Assembly: GCF_920984735.1 (NCBI RefSeq)
Contig: NZ_CAKLBU010000006.1
Coordinates: forward strand, 1 to 64,000
Direction of reading: 5' to 3'
DNA from: Pedobacter sp. Leaf250
GTDB lineage: Bacteria; Bacteroidota; Bacteroidia; Sphingobacteriales; Sphingobacteriaceae
DNA: 64,000 nucleotides
Part shown: positions 17,506 to 26,694 of the stretch, one piece after another
Position numbering within the stretch: position 1 is the first letter of the stretch
Layout: every line of letters begins with the position of its first letter
Program-made: the position numbers and the translations under genes
Notes under the pieces: model-generated
Databases searched by the model: none
Seen by the model: only the letters and a program-made list of their open reading frames with translations
Told to the model about the DNA's origin: nothing

Positions 17506-18978
17506 TTATTTATCGTTATTATCCAACAATCGATTTAACAATAATTCCAAATTAACGGTTGCAAATGATGAGCTATAATCTGATAATCCATAAGGGATAA
17601 TGAGTTCGCCATTACTAATGATCGAACCGCAAGAGTATACTACATTTGGTACATATCCTTCTCGTTCGTCATTATTTGGGATAATCAATGGCTCAATTAA
17701 ATGACCAATCTCTTTTGTTGGATCGTTTAAATCCAGTAATACCACCCCGATACAATATCTCCGCATCGGACCAACACCATGAGTAATCACCAACCAACCT
17801 TTTTCGGTTTCGATGGGAGAACCACAATTTCCAATTTGAACCAATTCCCAATCATATCTGGGTTGCTTCAATAAGATAGGGTTTTCCCAAACATTAACTT
17901 TATCAGAAAACATGATGTAATTGTTCCAGCCATCTATCCTGCTCATCATTACATATTTTCCATTAATTTTTCGTGGAAACAATGCTAGATTTTTATTCTG
18001 TGCGCCATCACCATACAGTGGAATTACTTTAAACTCATAAAAATCATCAGTTTGTACCAACTTTGGAATAATCAATGAGCCATCAAATGCGGTGTAGGTA
18101 GCATAATACACCACTTTACCATCATCTTTAACAAACTTAACAAACCTGGCATCTTCAATTCCTTTACGCTCAAATTCTGAAATAGGGAAAATTACCCGAT
18201 CAGAAATATCGGTATCCTTTGAAAAACTAATGGTATGATAAGTATCTGATAACCAAAGCACTTTATCAAATTCCACTAATTTCGCGGGATTATCTTTATA
18301 TAACGTTTTAGAATCTTTGATAATATTACTCAAACTGGTGTACTCAAACTTATCATCCAGTTTAGCTTCAATCTCTTCCAAAACCGATGGATCAATCTGC
18401 GCATAAGCCGCTTTTTTAAGAAAAAGTTTTTTAACATAGATGGCATTTTTAACTACTTCTGCCTCATCTACATAATCGCCAACAGGTAAAACCTGAATGT
18501 TGTTATTTTTGTCGATTAATGCCCTACGAAAAACGATAGACGAAATGTGACCTTCGCCTACAGCACGGAAACTAATAATTACACGCTTTTCGCCCTCAAC
18601 TAAATCCGTTTGATCCGGATCATCAACAATACTTGGATTAAAGAATGCCGCCGATTCAATTGAATATTCGTGTGTAAAATATGCGCCAATAAGCAAGCGG
18701 GTATATTGATCAAGTTCTTCGATATCTGTTCCTAGTATAGCAAACTGTTTTTTAAGCTTCTTACAGTGGCGATTTAAAATTTTTGTAATGTTGCGATGCC
18801 GCTTTGAATACTCTTGTAATATTGGCGATATTAAACCAAATACTTTTTCATCAGAAAACTCTAAAACTTTTCTAATTACTTCAAGTGCTCTCTCTTCTCC
18901 ATTGAAAAAAAAACGGGCAATAACCCTTTTTGTATCAGGATGAACTTTAACGGGCTTTCGTTCTATATATAATCTCAT
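17506..18978 (-). CDS. GH130 family mannoside phosphorylase or mannosidase
   Basis: This 490-residue protein matches GH130 (five-bladed propeller). Recognisable parts are DGSLIIPKLVQTDD, DGWNNYIMFSDKVNVWENP, the phosphate- or substrate-site region GNCGSPIETEKGWLVITHG, and GYVPNVVYSCGSI. There is no signal peptide, so it acts in the cytoplasm. Members phosphorolyse or hydrolyse beta-mannosides. About 150 extra N-terminal residues (helical, with RHRNITKILNRH) make it longer than the roughly 350-residue core, as in the longer subfamily members. The choice between phosphorylase and hydrolase cannot be made safely by eye. Confidence 0.85.
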   Translation of the reverse strand: MRLYIERKPVKVHPDTKRVIARFFFNGEERALEVIRKVLEFSDEKVFGLISPILQEYSKRHRNITKILNRHCKKLKKQFAILGTDIEELDQYTRLLIGAYFTHEYSIESAAFFNPSIVDDPDQTDLVEGEKRVIISFRAVGEGHISSIVFRRALIDKNNNIQVLPVGDYVDEAEVVKNAIYVKKLFLKKAAYAQIDPSVLEEIEAKLDDKFEYTSLSNIIKDSKTLYKDNPAKLVEFDKVLWLSDTYHTISFSKDTDISDRVIFPISEFERKGIEDARFVKFVKDDGKVVYYATYTAFDGSLIIPKLVQTDDFYEFKVIPLYGDGAQNKNLALFPRKINGKYVMMSRIDGWNNYIMFSDKVNVWENPILLKQPRYDWELVQIGNCGSPIETEKGWLVITHGVGPMRRYCIGVVLLDLNDPTKEIGHLIEPLIIPNNDEREGYVPNVVYSCGSIISNGELIIPYGLSDYSSSFATVNLELLLNRLLDNNDK

Positions 18979-19133
18979 TTTAACAGTTTTGGTTGTTATC
19001 TATTCTGACGTCTAACAGTATATTAAACTAAATTTACTACTTATTGTTTCTACTTTCTACCGTTTCTAATGATATTCTTTACCTTTAATCCCATCATGTA
19101 AAAGCAAGTGATAGAAAAATAAAATACCTATAT

Positions 19134-20285
19134 ATGTTCGATAATATTATCCCGATTAATGAAGATACTCGCCTAAAAAAGTTATTTCACTATGAAATTC
19201 TAAATTCTCCAGCAGAAATTTCTTATGATCGTATTTCCATTTTAGCTGCAGATCTATTTGGGGTAAGCAATGCTGGGATTTGTTTTATTGCAAATGATGG
19301 GATTTTTATTAAATCCAAAATTGGGAATGATATAAAACTCAATCGAAATGAGAGTCTGGTTTCACTAGCAATTTTAACGGATGATGTTTTAGTGATTGAA
19401 CCAGAAAAACTGTATCAGGTTGATCAAAATATAGGTTTTTTTATCGCTGTACCAATCCAATCACCAGATGGTTTTAACATTGGTGCCATTTACGCTTTTG
19501 GAAAAGAGGTAAAAACGATATCCGATAGTCAGAAAAGAATGTTTAAGCAGCTTGCAAACCTGGTTATTGATCTTTTAGAAACAAGAATAGCCATCAGAAA
19601 AACCTTAACGGCTCAAGATGATCGCTTGCACGTACTTATACACGATTTGAAAAATCCTATGACTACCATTTCTCTTCAATCGGAATTGGTTACAAGAATG
19701 CCAAGTATTGATGAAAAGGCCGGATTAATCGCCGGCAAAATTAATATGCAAGCTAAACGAATGGTAGATAGTTTAAATGAAATATTAAGTTCGGCAAAAA
19801 AAGTTAACGGTTCATTTAAGCCTCAAAAAGTTTTGGTCGATTTACGTGAGATATTGTTAACAGCCACCGAAAAATTACAAAAATTCACAGACAAAAAAAA
19901 TCAATCAATCCAAATCAATATTGATTCAAAAGTTGAAATATATGGCGATACAGATAAACTAATCGAATTATTTTATCATGTTATTCACAATTCAATTAAA
20001 TTTTCTGGCCCCAATACACAGATTGTTATCACAAATAAAACATCAGAAAATCTAATTACCATTGCTGTGAAAGATCAAGGTGTGGGTTTATCAGCCGAAG
20101 ATTTGGAGATATTATTCATTAAGTTTGCTCCTCTTAGCGCTGCATCAACACATCATGAAAATTCAAACGGTTTAGGTTTAACCCTTATTAAAATGCTTTT
20201 AGATATGCATAAGGGGAAAATTTGGGCAGAAAGTGCTGGACAAGGTTTGGGAACTACTTTCTACATTCAATTGCCTATTAAATAA
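19134..20285 (+). CDS. GAF-domain sensor histidine kinase
   Basis: This 383-residue soluble kinase has a GAF domain over residues about 20-155 (GVSNAGICFIANDGIFIKS, IAVPIQSPDGFNIGAIYAFG). A HisKA domain follows, with the phospho-acceptor in HDLKNPMTTISL, then a HATPase domain with N box (FYHVIHNSIKFS), G1 (VKDQGVGLS) and G2 (NGLGLTLIKML). No membrane segment is present, so the signal is cytoplasmic and unknown. No response regulator is adjacent. Its stop is one base from that of the convergent phosphoesterase. Confidence 0.92.
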   Translation: MFDNIIPINEDTRLKKLFHYEILNSPAEISYDRISILAADLFGVSNAGICFIANDGIFIKSKIGNDIKLNRNESLVSLAILTDDVLVIEPEKLYQVDQNIGFFIAVPIQSPDGFNIGAIYAFGKEVKTISDSQKRMFKQLANLVIDLLETRIAIRKTLTAQDDRLHVLIHDLKNPMTTISLQSELVTRMPSIDEKAGLIAGKINMQAKRMVDSLNEILSSAKKVNGSFKPQKVLVDLREILLTATEKLQKFTDKKNQSIQINIDSKVEIYGDTDKLIELFYHVIHNSIKFSGPNTQIVITNKTSENLITIAVKDQGVGLSAEDLEILFIKFAPLSAASTHHENSNGLGLTLIKMLLDMHKGKIWAESAGQGLGTTFYIQLPIK

Positions 20286-20286
20286 A

Positions 20287-21372
20287 TTAATCTAATAATT
20301 CATTCAAACTCATTTCTTCAAGTAATATCCTTTCAGGTTTTCCCAATTTAAGAAACGACCATTTAATTAAGCGAATTAAACCATTTTCAATTTCGATTCC
20401 TGTAATATCGCCATCGCTGAAACAGCAGCAACCGCTATTGAAATAACCGGGCTTATATTGTTTAAATTCTGGTGCTTCATCTCCTTCCTTTATTCTTTTT
20501 TTTAATTCTGCATTTAGCACGTCGATTTCTTTTTGATTTTTAATTATTGTGGCTTTCTTAAGCTTTAAGTAAATCCGCTCTAAATGTGTAAGTGATGCAA
20601 AAACTGGTTGATGGGTATGGCCTGTAATTAAAGCTGTATTTTTTTGCTGCATCTGCCAACTGTACATCATGCTATTATGTTCAGTTTTTAATTGATTATC
20701 ATAGGCCGGAGTATTGGGATTAATCCGCAAAAAAGATTGCAAAGGTGCCCAGACGGTACTTACAAACCACTTACTAAACCAATTTCCATCACTTTGCAAA
20801 TCACCCTGATGACCATGAGTTAAAAAGATATTAAGAAGTTTTCCATTAATTGGTACTCTCAAAATAACGCCTTCATATACGGAGATTTTCTTTCCATAAA
20901 TTCGATTCAAATTAAATCCAGCTAGCGGGTCATTATCCCAGTATAAGTCATGATTTCCAAATACTTTAGTAAAAGAGTCTGTTTGAATAAAAGCTTTTTC
21001 TGCATCAAAAGTATCTTGATTATGTTTAATTACAGATTCCATGAGGTTTTCCCAAAGCTCTTCACTGTCTCCTAAATTAATATAGTGATAATTTTCAGTG
21101 TGATAGTGTGCGAGCGCTGCGAGGTAGTTTTGTTCTGCCAAAGAGAAATCATCTGCATAATCTCTTGCTCCTTTATGCTGATCGGAAAGGATAATGAATT
21201 TATCGGTTTGTTTAACTTCAAAAATTAAGCCCCGCTTACCAGGATTATCAATAATGGTTTGATAAAGCTTACTCAATGCCTCATGAATGCGTTTTTGATT
21301 AGGCCTTGAACCAAATTTGTTTGATAACCTGATTACCCAATTACCTAAAATACGCTGAAGAAATTTTCGCAT
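20287..21372 (-). CDS. Calcineurin-like metallophosphoesterase
   Basis: A 361-residue protein has metal-binding motifs in the usual order: SDQHKGARDY, NLGDSEELWE, FGNHDLYW, THGHQGD and ITGHTHQPV. Together these form the dinuclear metal site of the calcineurin-like superfamily. There is no signal peptide, though the first 25 residues are basic. An LpxH-like hydrolase is one comparison, but the substrate is not clear from sequence. The upstream region shared with the DUF4185 gene holds an AAACGTTT palindrome at 21415-21422. Confidence 0.88.
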   Translation of the reverse strand: MRKFLQRILGNWVIRLSNKFGSRPNQKRIHEALSKLYQTIIDNPGKRGLIFEVKQTDKFIILSDQHKGARDYADDFSLAEQNYLAALAHYHTENYHYINLGDSEELWENLMESVIKHNQDTFDAEKAFIQTDSFTKVFGNHDLYWDNDPLAGFNLNRIYGKKISVYEGVILRVPINGKLLNIFLTHGHQGDLQSDGNWFSKWFVSTVWAPLQSFLRINPNTPAYDNQLKTEHNSMMYSWQMQQKNTALITGHTHQPVFASLTHLERIYLKLKKATIIKNQKEIDVLNAELKKRIKEGDEAPEFKQYKPGYFNSGCCCFSDGDITGIEIENGLIRLIKWSFLKLGKPERILLEEMSLNELLD

Positions 21373-21538
21373 TGAAATTTATGATGTGTGATCAAATTAA
21401 CAAAAAATATAATCAAACGTTTTAATACACGTTGAAATTGGTATCTCCAAGTTTCATTTTAGGTAACAATTACTTTAGATTTCTTATAATTCCTTTAAAG
21501 ATCTTTACTTTAGACCATTAAACCAGATATAAAAATTT

Positions 21539-22699
21539 ATGAAAACCAATCTACTGCTCAAGTTAGTAAAACCTTTTAGTTTAACTATAAGCCTCATTTT
21601 AATGTGGTGTTTAAGTGGTGTAGCACAAAAGAGTCAATTACCTGAACTGAAATTAAGCAATGTTCAAAAAGTTTCTCGAATAACAGGTACTCCACTTAAA
21701 GGCGAACAGCTTCCTAGCCCAAATAACACTGCGCAGAATTATGATGTTGGTGGAACTGATTTAGGAATTTTTTGGCAGATGAAAGGCGATAAAGTTGGTA
21801 TTTTCTTTGGTGATACACATGGAAGGGAATTTATTGCGGAAAAAGATGGAAAAGGGGGCGGAAATGGTGCGAACTGGCGATCGAATGTTTTAGCGTTTTC
21901 CAGTGATGATAATTTGGAAGATGGAATCACCATCGACTCAATGGCTTTAGATAAAAATGGCAGTGCCAGAGAAATTTGTGCTGGTGGGAAAACCAATCCA
22001 AAAAAATACAATACCTCTATTCCAACTGCAGCTATAAGGGTTAATAATACTGATTATGTGCACTATATGAACATTTATGATTGGGCTGGTGGAAATGGAC
22101 GATGGCTAACCAATTTTTCGTCATTATATGCTTCAACCGATGATGGAAAAACCTGGACGAGAAAAAGCGAAGTAACATTTAGTGGTGACAGCAAATTTTC
22201 GCAGGTTTGTTACGCCAAAAAAGATGGTTATATTTTTATGATCGGCAGCCTTTCTGGGCGTGGCGGACCAGGTTATTTGGCAAGAATTAAACAAAAATAT
22301 ATGCTTGATATAAAGCAATATGAATATTGGAATGGCGATTTAAAACAATGGGTAAAAGGAGATGAAAGTAAAGCAACCATCATTATCCCTGGTCCAATTG
22401 GTGAGGCTTCACTCCTATTTCATAAAAAGTTTAAACGGTGGATTATTGCTTACAGCTACGATTCAGCATATGATCCAAATGCGAAAAGTAAATTTCACGC
22501 CATGGTTTACCGAGATGCAAAAGATATTATTGGTACTTGGAGCAACCTAAAAATATTGGCCGGTGTTAATCAATTTAAAGGTTTATACTGTCCATACATT
22601 TACCCATTAAAAGACACCGGTAATGAGTTATATTTTACCATGTCGCAATGGGAACCTTACAATGTATTTTTAATGAAAGTAGATATTAGTTTAAAATAA
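21539..22699 (+). CDS. Secreted DUF4185 protein, possible glycoside hydrolase
   Basis: The 386-residue protein has an N-terminal signal peptide (PFSLTISLILMWCLSGVAQ). The rest looks like a DUF4185 propeller: GTDLGIFWQMKGDKVGIFFG, VNNTDYVHYMNIYDWAG, LYASTDDGKTWTRKSEVTF and a final region YCPYIYPLKDTG. Some DUF4185 proteins were reported as endo-D-arabinanases (family GH183, from my memory of recent literature). Many members remain uncharacterised, so the reaction is not assigned here. The gene stands alone, convergent with a small gene one base away. Confidence 0.75.
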   Translation: MKTNLLLKLVKPFSLTISLILMWCLSGVAQKSQLPELKLSNVQKVSRITGTPLKGEQLPSPNNTAQNYDVGGTDLGIFWQMKGDKVGIFFGDTHGREFIAEKDGKGGGNGANWRSNVLAFSSDDNLEDGITIDSMALDKNGSAREICAGGKTNPKKYNTSIPTAAIRVNNTDYVHYMNIYDWAGGNGRWLTNFSSLYASTDDGKTWTRKSEVTFSGDSKFSQVCYAKKDGYIFMIGSLSGRGGPGYLARIKQKYMLDIKQYEYWNGDLKQWVKGDESKATIIIPGPIGEASLLFHKKFKRWIIAYSYDSAYDPNAKSKFHAMVYRDAKDIIGTWSNLKILAGVNQFKGLYCPYIYPLKDTGNELYFTMSQWEPYNVFLMKVDISLK

Positions 22700-22700
22700 A

Positions 22701-22937
22701 CTAAGCATCTTCCCCATTCCAAATATCATCATCAGCATATTTTATTTCATTATGGCTTGAAGTTGATGACCGAAAAAGTTCATCATGATGATAATTTCTT
22801 TCTGGATTTTCTGGTAAAGAATCGTCGTGATCTGGAGCAACTTTACGAAGATGTTCTGGTTTTTTAACTTCAGGTAAATCATCATGAATGACTGAAGGAA
22901 TTAGAATTTTCTTTCCGGGAGTTGATTTGTTTTCCAT
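22701..22937 (-). CDS. Small hydrophilic protein of unknown function
   Basis: A 78-residue frame opens MENKSTPGKKILIPSVIHDD and is rich in Asp, Glu, Pro and His, with YHHDELFRSS and a final DDDIWNGEDA. There is no signal peptide, membrane segment or recognised domain; it is probably largely disordered. It is convergent with the DUF4185 gene and the next minus-strand gene downstream of the uxuA terminator. The gene is plausible because no competing frame covers it. Confidence 0.6.
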   Translation of the reverse strand: MENKSTPGKKILIPSVIHDDLPEVKKPEHLRKVAPDHDDSLPENPERNYHHDELFRSSTSSHNEIKYADDDIWNGEDA

Positions 22938-22980
22938 AATAAGTGATGCTCAAATTTCAAGCCATAAACTTGATTGTAAA

Positions 22981-23015
22981 AAACAAAACCCGCTATTGTT
23001 TAGCAGGTTTTGTTT
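22981..23015 (-). terminator. Terminator of the uxuA-SDR genes
   Basis: Arms AAACAAAACC and GGTTTTGTTT, extended by GCT/AGC, lie six bases past the uxuA stop. On the minus strand the hairpin ends in a T-rich run. Confidence 0.75.
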
Positions 23016-23021
23016 AATAAA

Positions 23022-24197
23022 TTAATAATTTCCAGTTACACCAACTTCCAAACCTCTTAGTTCAGCCAGTCCGCGTAGCCTACCTATAGCCGAATAACCG
23101 GGATTGGTTTGCTTTTTTAAATCATCGAGCATCTGGTGCCCGTGGTCAGGCCGAAAAGGAATCGCTTGATCCCGTTTTGCGTTTTCTTCAGATAGTGCCT
23201 TCATGATTTCATACATGTTCACATCCCCCCCCAGATGATCGGCCTCATAGAAACTGCCATCCTCATCCTTTGTAACATTGCGCAAATGGGCAAAGTAGAC
23301 ACGTTCTTTCACCGTATCAAAAATCTCCAATGCATCGTTTTTCAGGCCTGCCCCCAAAGATCCCGTACAAAAACAGATACCGTTAAAAGCCTGATCCACT
23401 TCTTCGATAATGTACTTGAAGTCTGCCAATGTGCTTGCAATTCTTGGCAGACCTAAAATCGGGTATGGTGGATCATCGGGATGTATGGTCATCCTGATGC
23501 CCTCCCTGGTACAGACTTCAGCAATCGAGGACAGGAAATATTTCAGGTTTTCTTTCAGCCCCTGCGTTCCGATGGCTGCATATTCATTTATGCTTGCCCT
23601 CAGTGTCTCCAGTTCTATTTCCTTTTCATCCGGAATGCCCATCAGCACATTGATGCGCAGATCATCCAGTTCTGTCTGGTCAAGCTTTAAGAATTTTTCG
23701 TTTGCCCTTTTTAGTACTGATTCAGCATAATCAGCTTCCGCATTTTCTCTCTTGAGGATGTGGAGATCAAATACCGCCAGGTCTATCCAGTTAAAATACA
23801 GTGCCCTGGACCCATCGGTCATCTCCAGATCGAGCTGCGTACGCGTCCAATCCAAAACCGGCATAAAATTATAGCACACGGTTTTGATCCCGCACTGTGC
23901 CAGGTTCAGCAGGGTAACCCGGTAGTTTTCCAGGTAATGTTCCGCGTCGGCCCTCCGGGTTTTGATTGCCTCGTGAACGGGCACACTTTCCACTACCGAC
24001 CAGCTCAGACCGGCCGCTTCAATAATGTTCTTTCTCTCCAGGATATCTGCCAGCGGCCAGACTTCGCCATGTGGAACGTGGTGTAGGGCCGTTACAATCC
24101 CAGTGGCCCCGGCCTGCTTAACATCCTGCCGGCTTACCGGATCGTTCGGACCGTACCAGCGCCAGGTCTGTTCCAGTTTTTTATATTTAGTTCCCAT
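23022..24197 (-). CDS. uxuA: D-mannonate dehydratase
   Basis: The 391-residue protein converts D-mannonate to 2-keto-3-deoxy-D-gluconate in cytoplasmic hexuronate breakdown. It opens with TWRWYGPNDPVSRQDVKQAG and TGIVTALHHVPHGEVWP, typical of UxuA, and keeps the metal-site regions MTIHPDDPPYPILGLPR, CFCTGSLGAG, FAHLRNV and RPDHGHQM. Length is normal. It starts two bases after the SDR stop, so the two form one unit. Both genes are visibly richer in G+C than their neighbours, with codons ending in C/G, which points to acquisition from another lineage. Confidence 0.96.
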   Translation of the reverse strand: MGTKYKKLEQTWRWYGPNDPVSRQDVKQAGATGIVTALHHVPHGEVWPLADILERKNIIEAAGLSWSVVESVPVHEAIKTRRADAEHYLENYRVTLLNLAQCGIKTVCYNFMPVLDWTRTQLDLEMTDGSRALYFNWIDLAVFDLHILKRENAEADYAESVLKRANEKFLKLDQTELDDLRINVLMGIPDEKEIELETLRASINEYAAIGTQGLKENLKYFLSSIAEVCTREGIRMTIHPDDPPYPILGLPRIASTLADFKYIIEEVDQAFNGICFCTGSLGAGLKNDALEIFDTVKERVYFAHLRNVTKDEDGSFYEADHLGGDVNMYEIMKALSEENAKRDQAIPFRPDHGHQMLDDLKKQTNPGYSAIGRLRGLAELRGLEVGVTGNY

Positions 24198-24199
24198 AT

Positions 24200-25024
24200 T
24201 TATACACCAGAAAAAGCCCCGAACCCACCATCAACCGTTATATTTTCCCCGTTCACAAATTTTGAGGCGTCACTCAGCAGATAGATCAATGCCCCAATTA
24301 ATTCTTCCGGGTCACCGAATCTCTTGAAGGGTGTTTTTGAGATGATGGCATTTCCCCTGCTGGTCAATGAGCCGTCTTCGTTTGTTAAAAGCGCCCTGTT
24401 CTGGTTGGTGATAAAAAAACCAGGGACAATCGCGTTCATCCTTACCTTATCGCCATAACGGTTGGCCAGCTCCACCGCCATCCATTTGGTGTAACTGTCT
24501 ATAGAGGATTTTGCCAGTGAATAGCCCAAAACCCGGGTTACCGCCTGGGTTGCCGAAACCGAAGAAATATTTACAATGCTTCCGCCGTTTTTTGCAATTT
24601 CCTTCCCGAAAATCTGTGTCGGCACAAGCGTTCCAAAAAGATTTAAGTCGAAGGCCTGTTTCAGTGCATCGATATTCAAATCAAAAATATCACTCGCAGG
24701 CTGAACAACAGCTTCGGCAATATTGCCCCCGGCACCGTTTACCAACCCGTCTATCCGGCCAAACGTTTTAATGACTTCGGCTTTTGCATCAACCAGATGC
24801 TGTTCGTTCAGTACATCCGCAATGATATAAATTGCCTTACCACCTGCTTTTGTAACCGTTTCTGCCCTAAGTTTTGCGGCTTCTTCGTTTCTTCCAATAA
24901 CCACAACCGTTGCTTCGGCAGCAGCAAGTCCATTAATAAATGCTTCCCCCAAAACACCCGTTGCGCCGGTTACCACAACAACTTTGTTTTTGAGAGAAAA
25001 CAGGCTATCAATATTTTTTATCAT
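24200..25024 (-). CDS. SDR oxidoreductase, probable D-fructuronate reductase
   Basis: This 274-residue short-chain dehydrogenase has the cofactor motif TGATGVLGEAF (residues about 19-29), NGAGG, the catalytic Ser in VNISSVS, and the YSLAKSS motif (Tyr-x-x-x-Lys). The C terminus ends in NGENITVDGG. Its partner uxuA follows two bases downstream. In Bacillus the mannonate oxidoreductase UxuB (YjmF) is likewise an SDR protein, so reduction of fructuronate to mannonate is the likely reaction. This is not the long-chain UxuB family of E. coli. One 60-base stretch in this gene (24421-24480) is 34/60 G+C, far above nearby genes. Confidence 0.88.
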   Translation of the reverse strand: MIKNIDSLFSLKNKVVVVTGATGVLGEAFINGLAAAEATVVVIGRNEEAAKLRAETVTKAGGKAIYIIADVLNEQHLVDAKAEVIKTFGRIDGLVNGAGGNIAEAVVQPASDIFDLNIDALKQAFDLNLFGTLVPTQIFGKEIAKNGGSIVNISSVSATQAVTRVLGYSLAKSSIDSYTKWMAVELANRYGDKVRMNAIVPGFFITNQNRALLTNEDGSLTSRGNAIISKTPFKRFGDPEELIGALIYLLSDASKFVNGENITVDGGFGAFSGV

Positions 25025-25044
25025 TTCTTTAGATTTTTATTCGG

Positions 25045-26526
25045 TTATTCTACAACTAATGTAGCAATGGAGTGTGGCAGGCTTGTAGTTGTAGCGGCTT
25101 GACCTTTAATCCATAAACTATATTTTAATTTTTCATCTGATTGATTCATTACTACAACAACCAATTTTCCATCAGCATTTAAAAAAGAAGTGGATTGTAA
25201 TAGATCACGACTTGAAGCTGTACCAACTCTTTTTGCTCCCGGACGGATAAATTTTGAAAAGTGGCCCATGTAGTAATAGGCATTGGTATAGATTAATTTA
25301 TCGTTTTTAGTATCAGCATGTACCGGGGCAAAACAGAAATTGCCTACATGGTTTGGCCCTCCGTGTTCATCTAAAAGAATGTTCCAATCGGTCCAGGCAG
25401 CAGTTCCAGCATTGAAATCGTTAATCATTGAATAACCATAGCGTTCGCCTAATGTCCAGTCATCTAGTTTTTTAACATCATATTTTTCCTTACAGCCTTC
25501 GGTAAAAATTATGGCTTTATCAGGATAAGCTTCGTGTGTTTGACGAACATTTCCAAATTGCATGCCGCTTCCTGTCCAGGTTTCGTACCAATGAAAACCA
25601 ATTCCCCAAACATATTTTGCAGCTTCTTTATCGTTTAGAATGGTACTCGCTCTTTGAAAAATCTGATCACGGTTATGATCCCAGGCAATTAACTTTTTAG
25701 ATGATAAACCTGATTTCTGTAAAGTTGGACCTAAGAAATTCTTGATAAAATCCCGTTCTTCTTCAGCTGTATACACGCACGATTCCCAAATCTGTTTAGC
25801 CATTGGCTCGTTTTGCACTGATAATCCCCAAATGGGCATGCCCATCGCTTCGTAAGTTTTGATGAACTTTACATAGTGGTTTGCCCAACTCTGGCGATAT
25901 TCTGGTAACAAATGGCCACCTTTAATTAAACTGTTATTATCTTTCATCCAAGCTGGTGGCGACCAGGGGCTCACATAAAGCGTTAGTTTTCCACCTGCGG
26001 CTGATGTTGCTTGTTTAATTAATGGAATTTTAAATTGCTCATCATGCGCAACACTGAAAGTTTTCAAATCCTTATCATTATCCTGAACGTAAGTGTAACT
26101 TCCGCTCGAAAAATCGCAGCTGGCAATATTGGTACGTGCTAAAGTATAGCCAATACCCTTATCCTTATTGTAATACGCTGCTAATAATTCTTGTTGATTT
26201 TTCTTCGAAAGCTTAGCAAAAGTTTCTGCCGATGCATCAGTAAGTGCGCCACCAATGCCCACTAAAGTTTGATATTTAATGGTTGGATCAACAAAAATAG
26301 TTGGCTCGGTTTCGAAAGGTTGTTTATTTTCTACAAAATTTATCGTCTCTGTTTTACTAATGCGATAATCAGTTTTTTCGGCAGTAGTGTAAACAGTTAC
26401 CTTTTTATTCCCAACTGAAAAAGCCTGAATAGTTTTTGCAGCAGCTTTAGCTGGTTTCTTGGTTTGCGCTGCAGTTGAAAATACAGTTGCCAAAACCAAC
26501 AGAATGCTTATGTTTTGTTTTATCAT
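25045..26526 (-). CDS. Secreted GH30 family glycosidase
   Basis: A 493-residue protein begins with a signal peptide (ISILLVLATVFSTAAQ). The family GH30 barrel is clear: GIGGALTDASAETF, YTLARTNIASCDFSSG, SPWSPPAWMKDN, the acid/base Glu in SVQNEPMAKQ, and the nucleophile Glu in IFTEGCKEKY. A small beta domain closes the protein (VVVVMNQSDEKLKYSLWI). Relatives include glucosylceramidases and beta-1,6-glucanases. It lies between a GH2 gene and the uxu pair on the same strand, so it may attack glycans that also carry glucuronate. The exact linkage is not known. Confidence 0.9.
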   Translation of the reverse strand: MIKQNISILLVLATVFSTAAQTKKPAKAAAKTIQAFSVGNKKVTVYTTAEKTDYRISKTETINFVENKQPFETEPTIFVDPTIKYQTLVGIGGALTDASAETFAKLSKKNQQELLAAYYNKDKGIGYTLARTNIASCDFSSGSYTYVQDNDKDLKTFSVAHDEQFKIPLIKQATSAAGGKLTLYVSPWSPPAWMKDNNSLIKGGHLLPEYRQSWANHYVKFIKTYEAMGMPIWGLSVQNEPMAKQIWESCVYTAEEERDFIKNFLGPTLQKSGLSSKKLIAWDHNRDQIFQRASTILNDKEAAKYVWGIGFHWYETWTGSGMQFGNVRQTHEAYPDKAIIFTEGCKEKYDVKKLDDWTLGERYGYSMINDFNAGTAAWTDWNILLDEHGGPNHVGNFCFAPVHADTKNDKLIYTNAYYYMGHFSKFIRPGAKRVGTASSRDLLQSTSFLNADGKLVVVVMNQSDEKLKYSLWIKGQAATTTSLPHSIATLVVE

Positions 26527-26694
26527 AGTTGATTATTTATTTGCACTACCAATTAGTGCTTAATTATATTTGAGCTTCTAATTTCCGAATAAATCGATCA
26601 TTAAAGTCACAAAATATCAATTATTGCGTATCATTTTTAAACGCCATTAATAAGTGATTATCAATCAGGAGCTATACTTTTTTTACAGGAATTA

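Noticed and set aside
23235..24771. Several plus-strand frames of 60-108 codons in the uxuA-SDR region
   Set aside because: They arise from the high GC of the two real genes on the other strand; their products are rich in odd residue runs and match no family.
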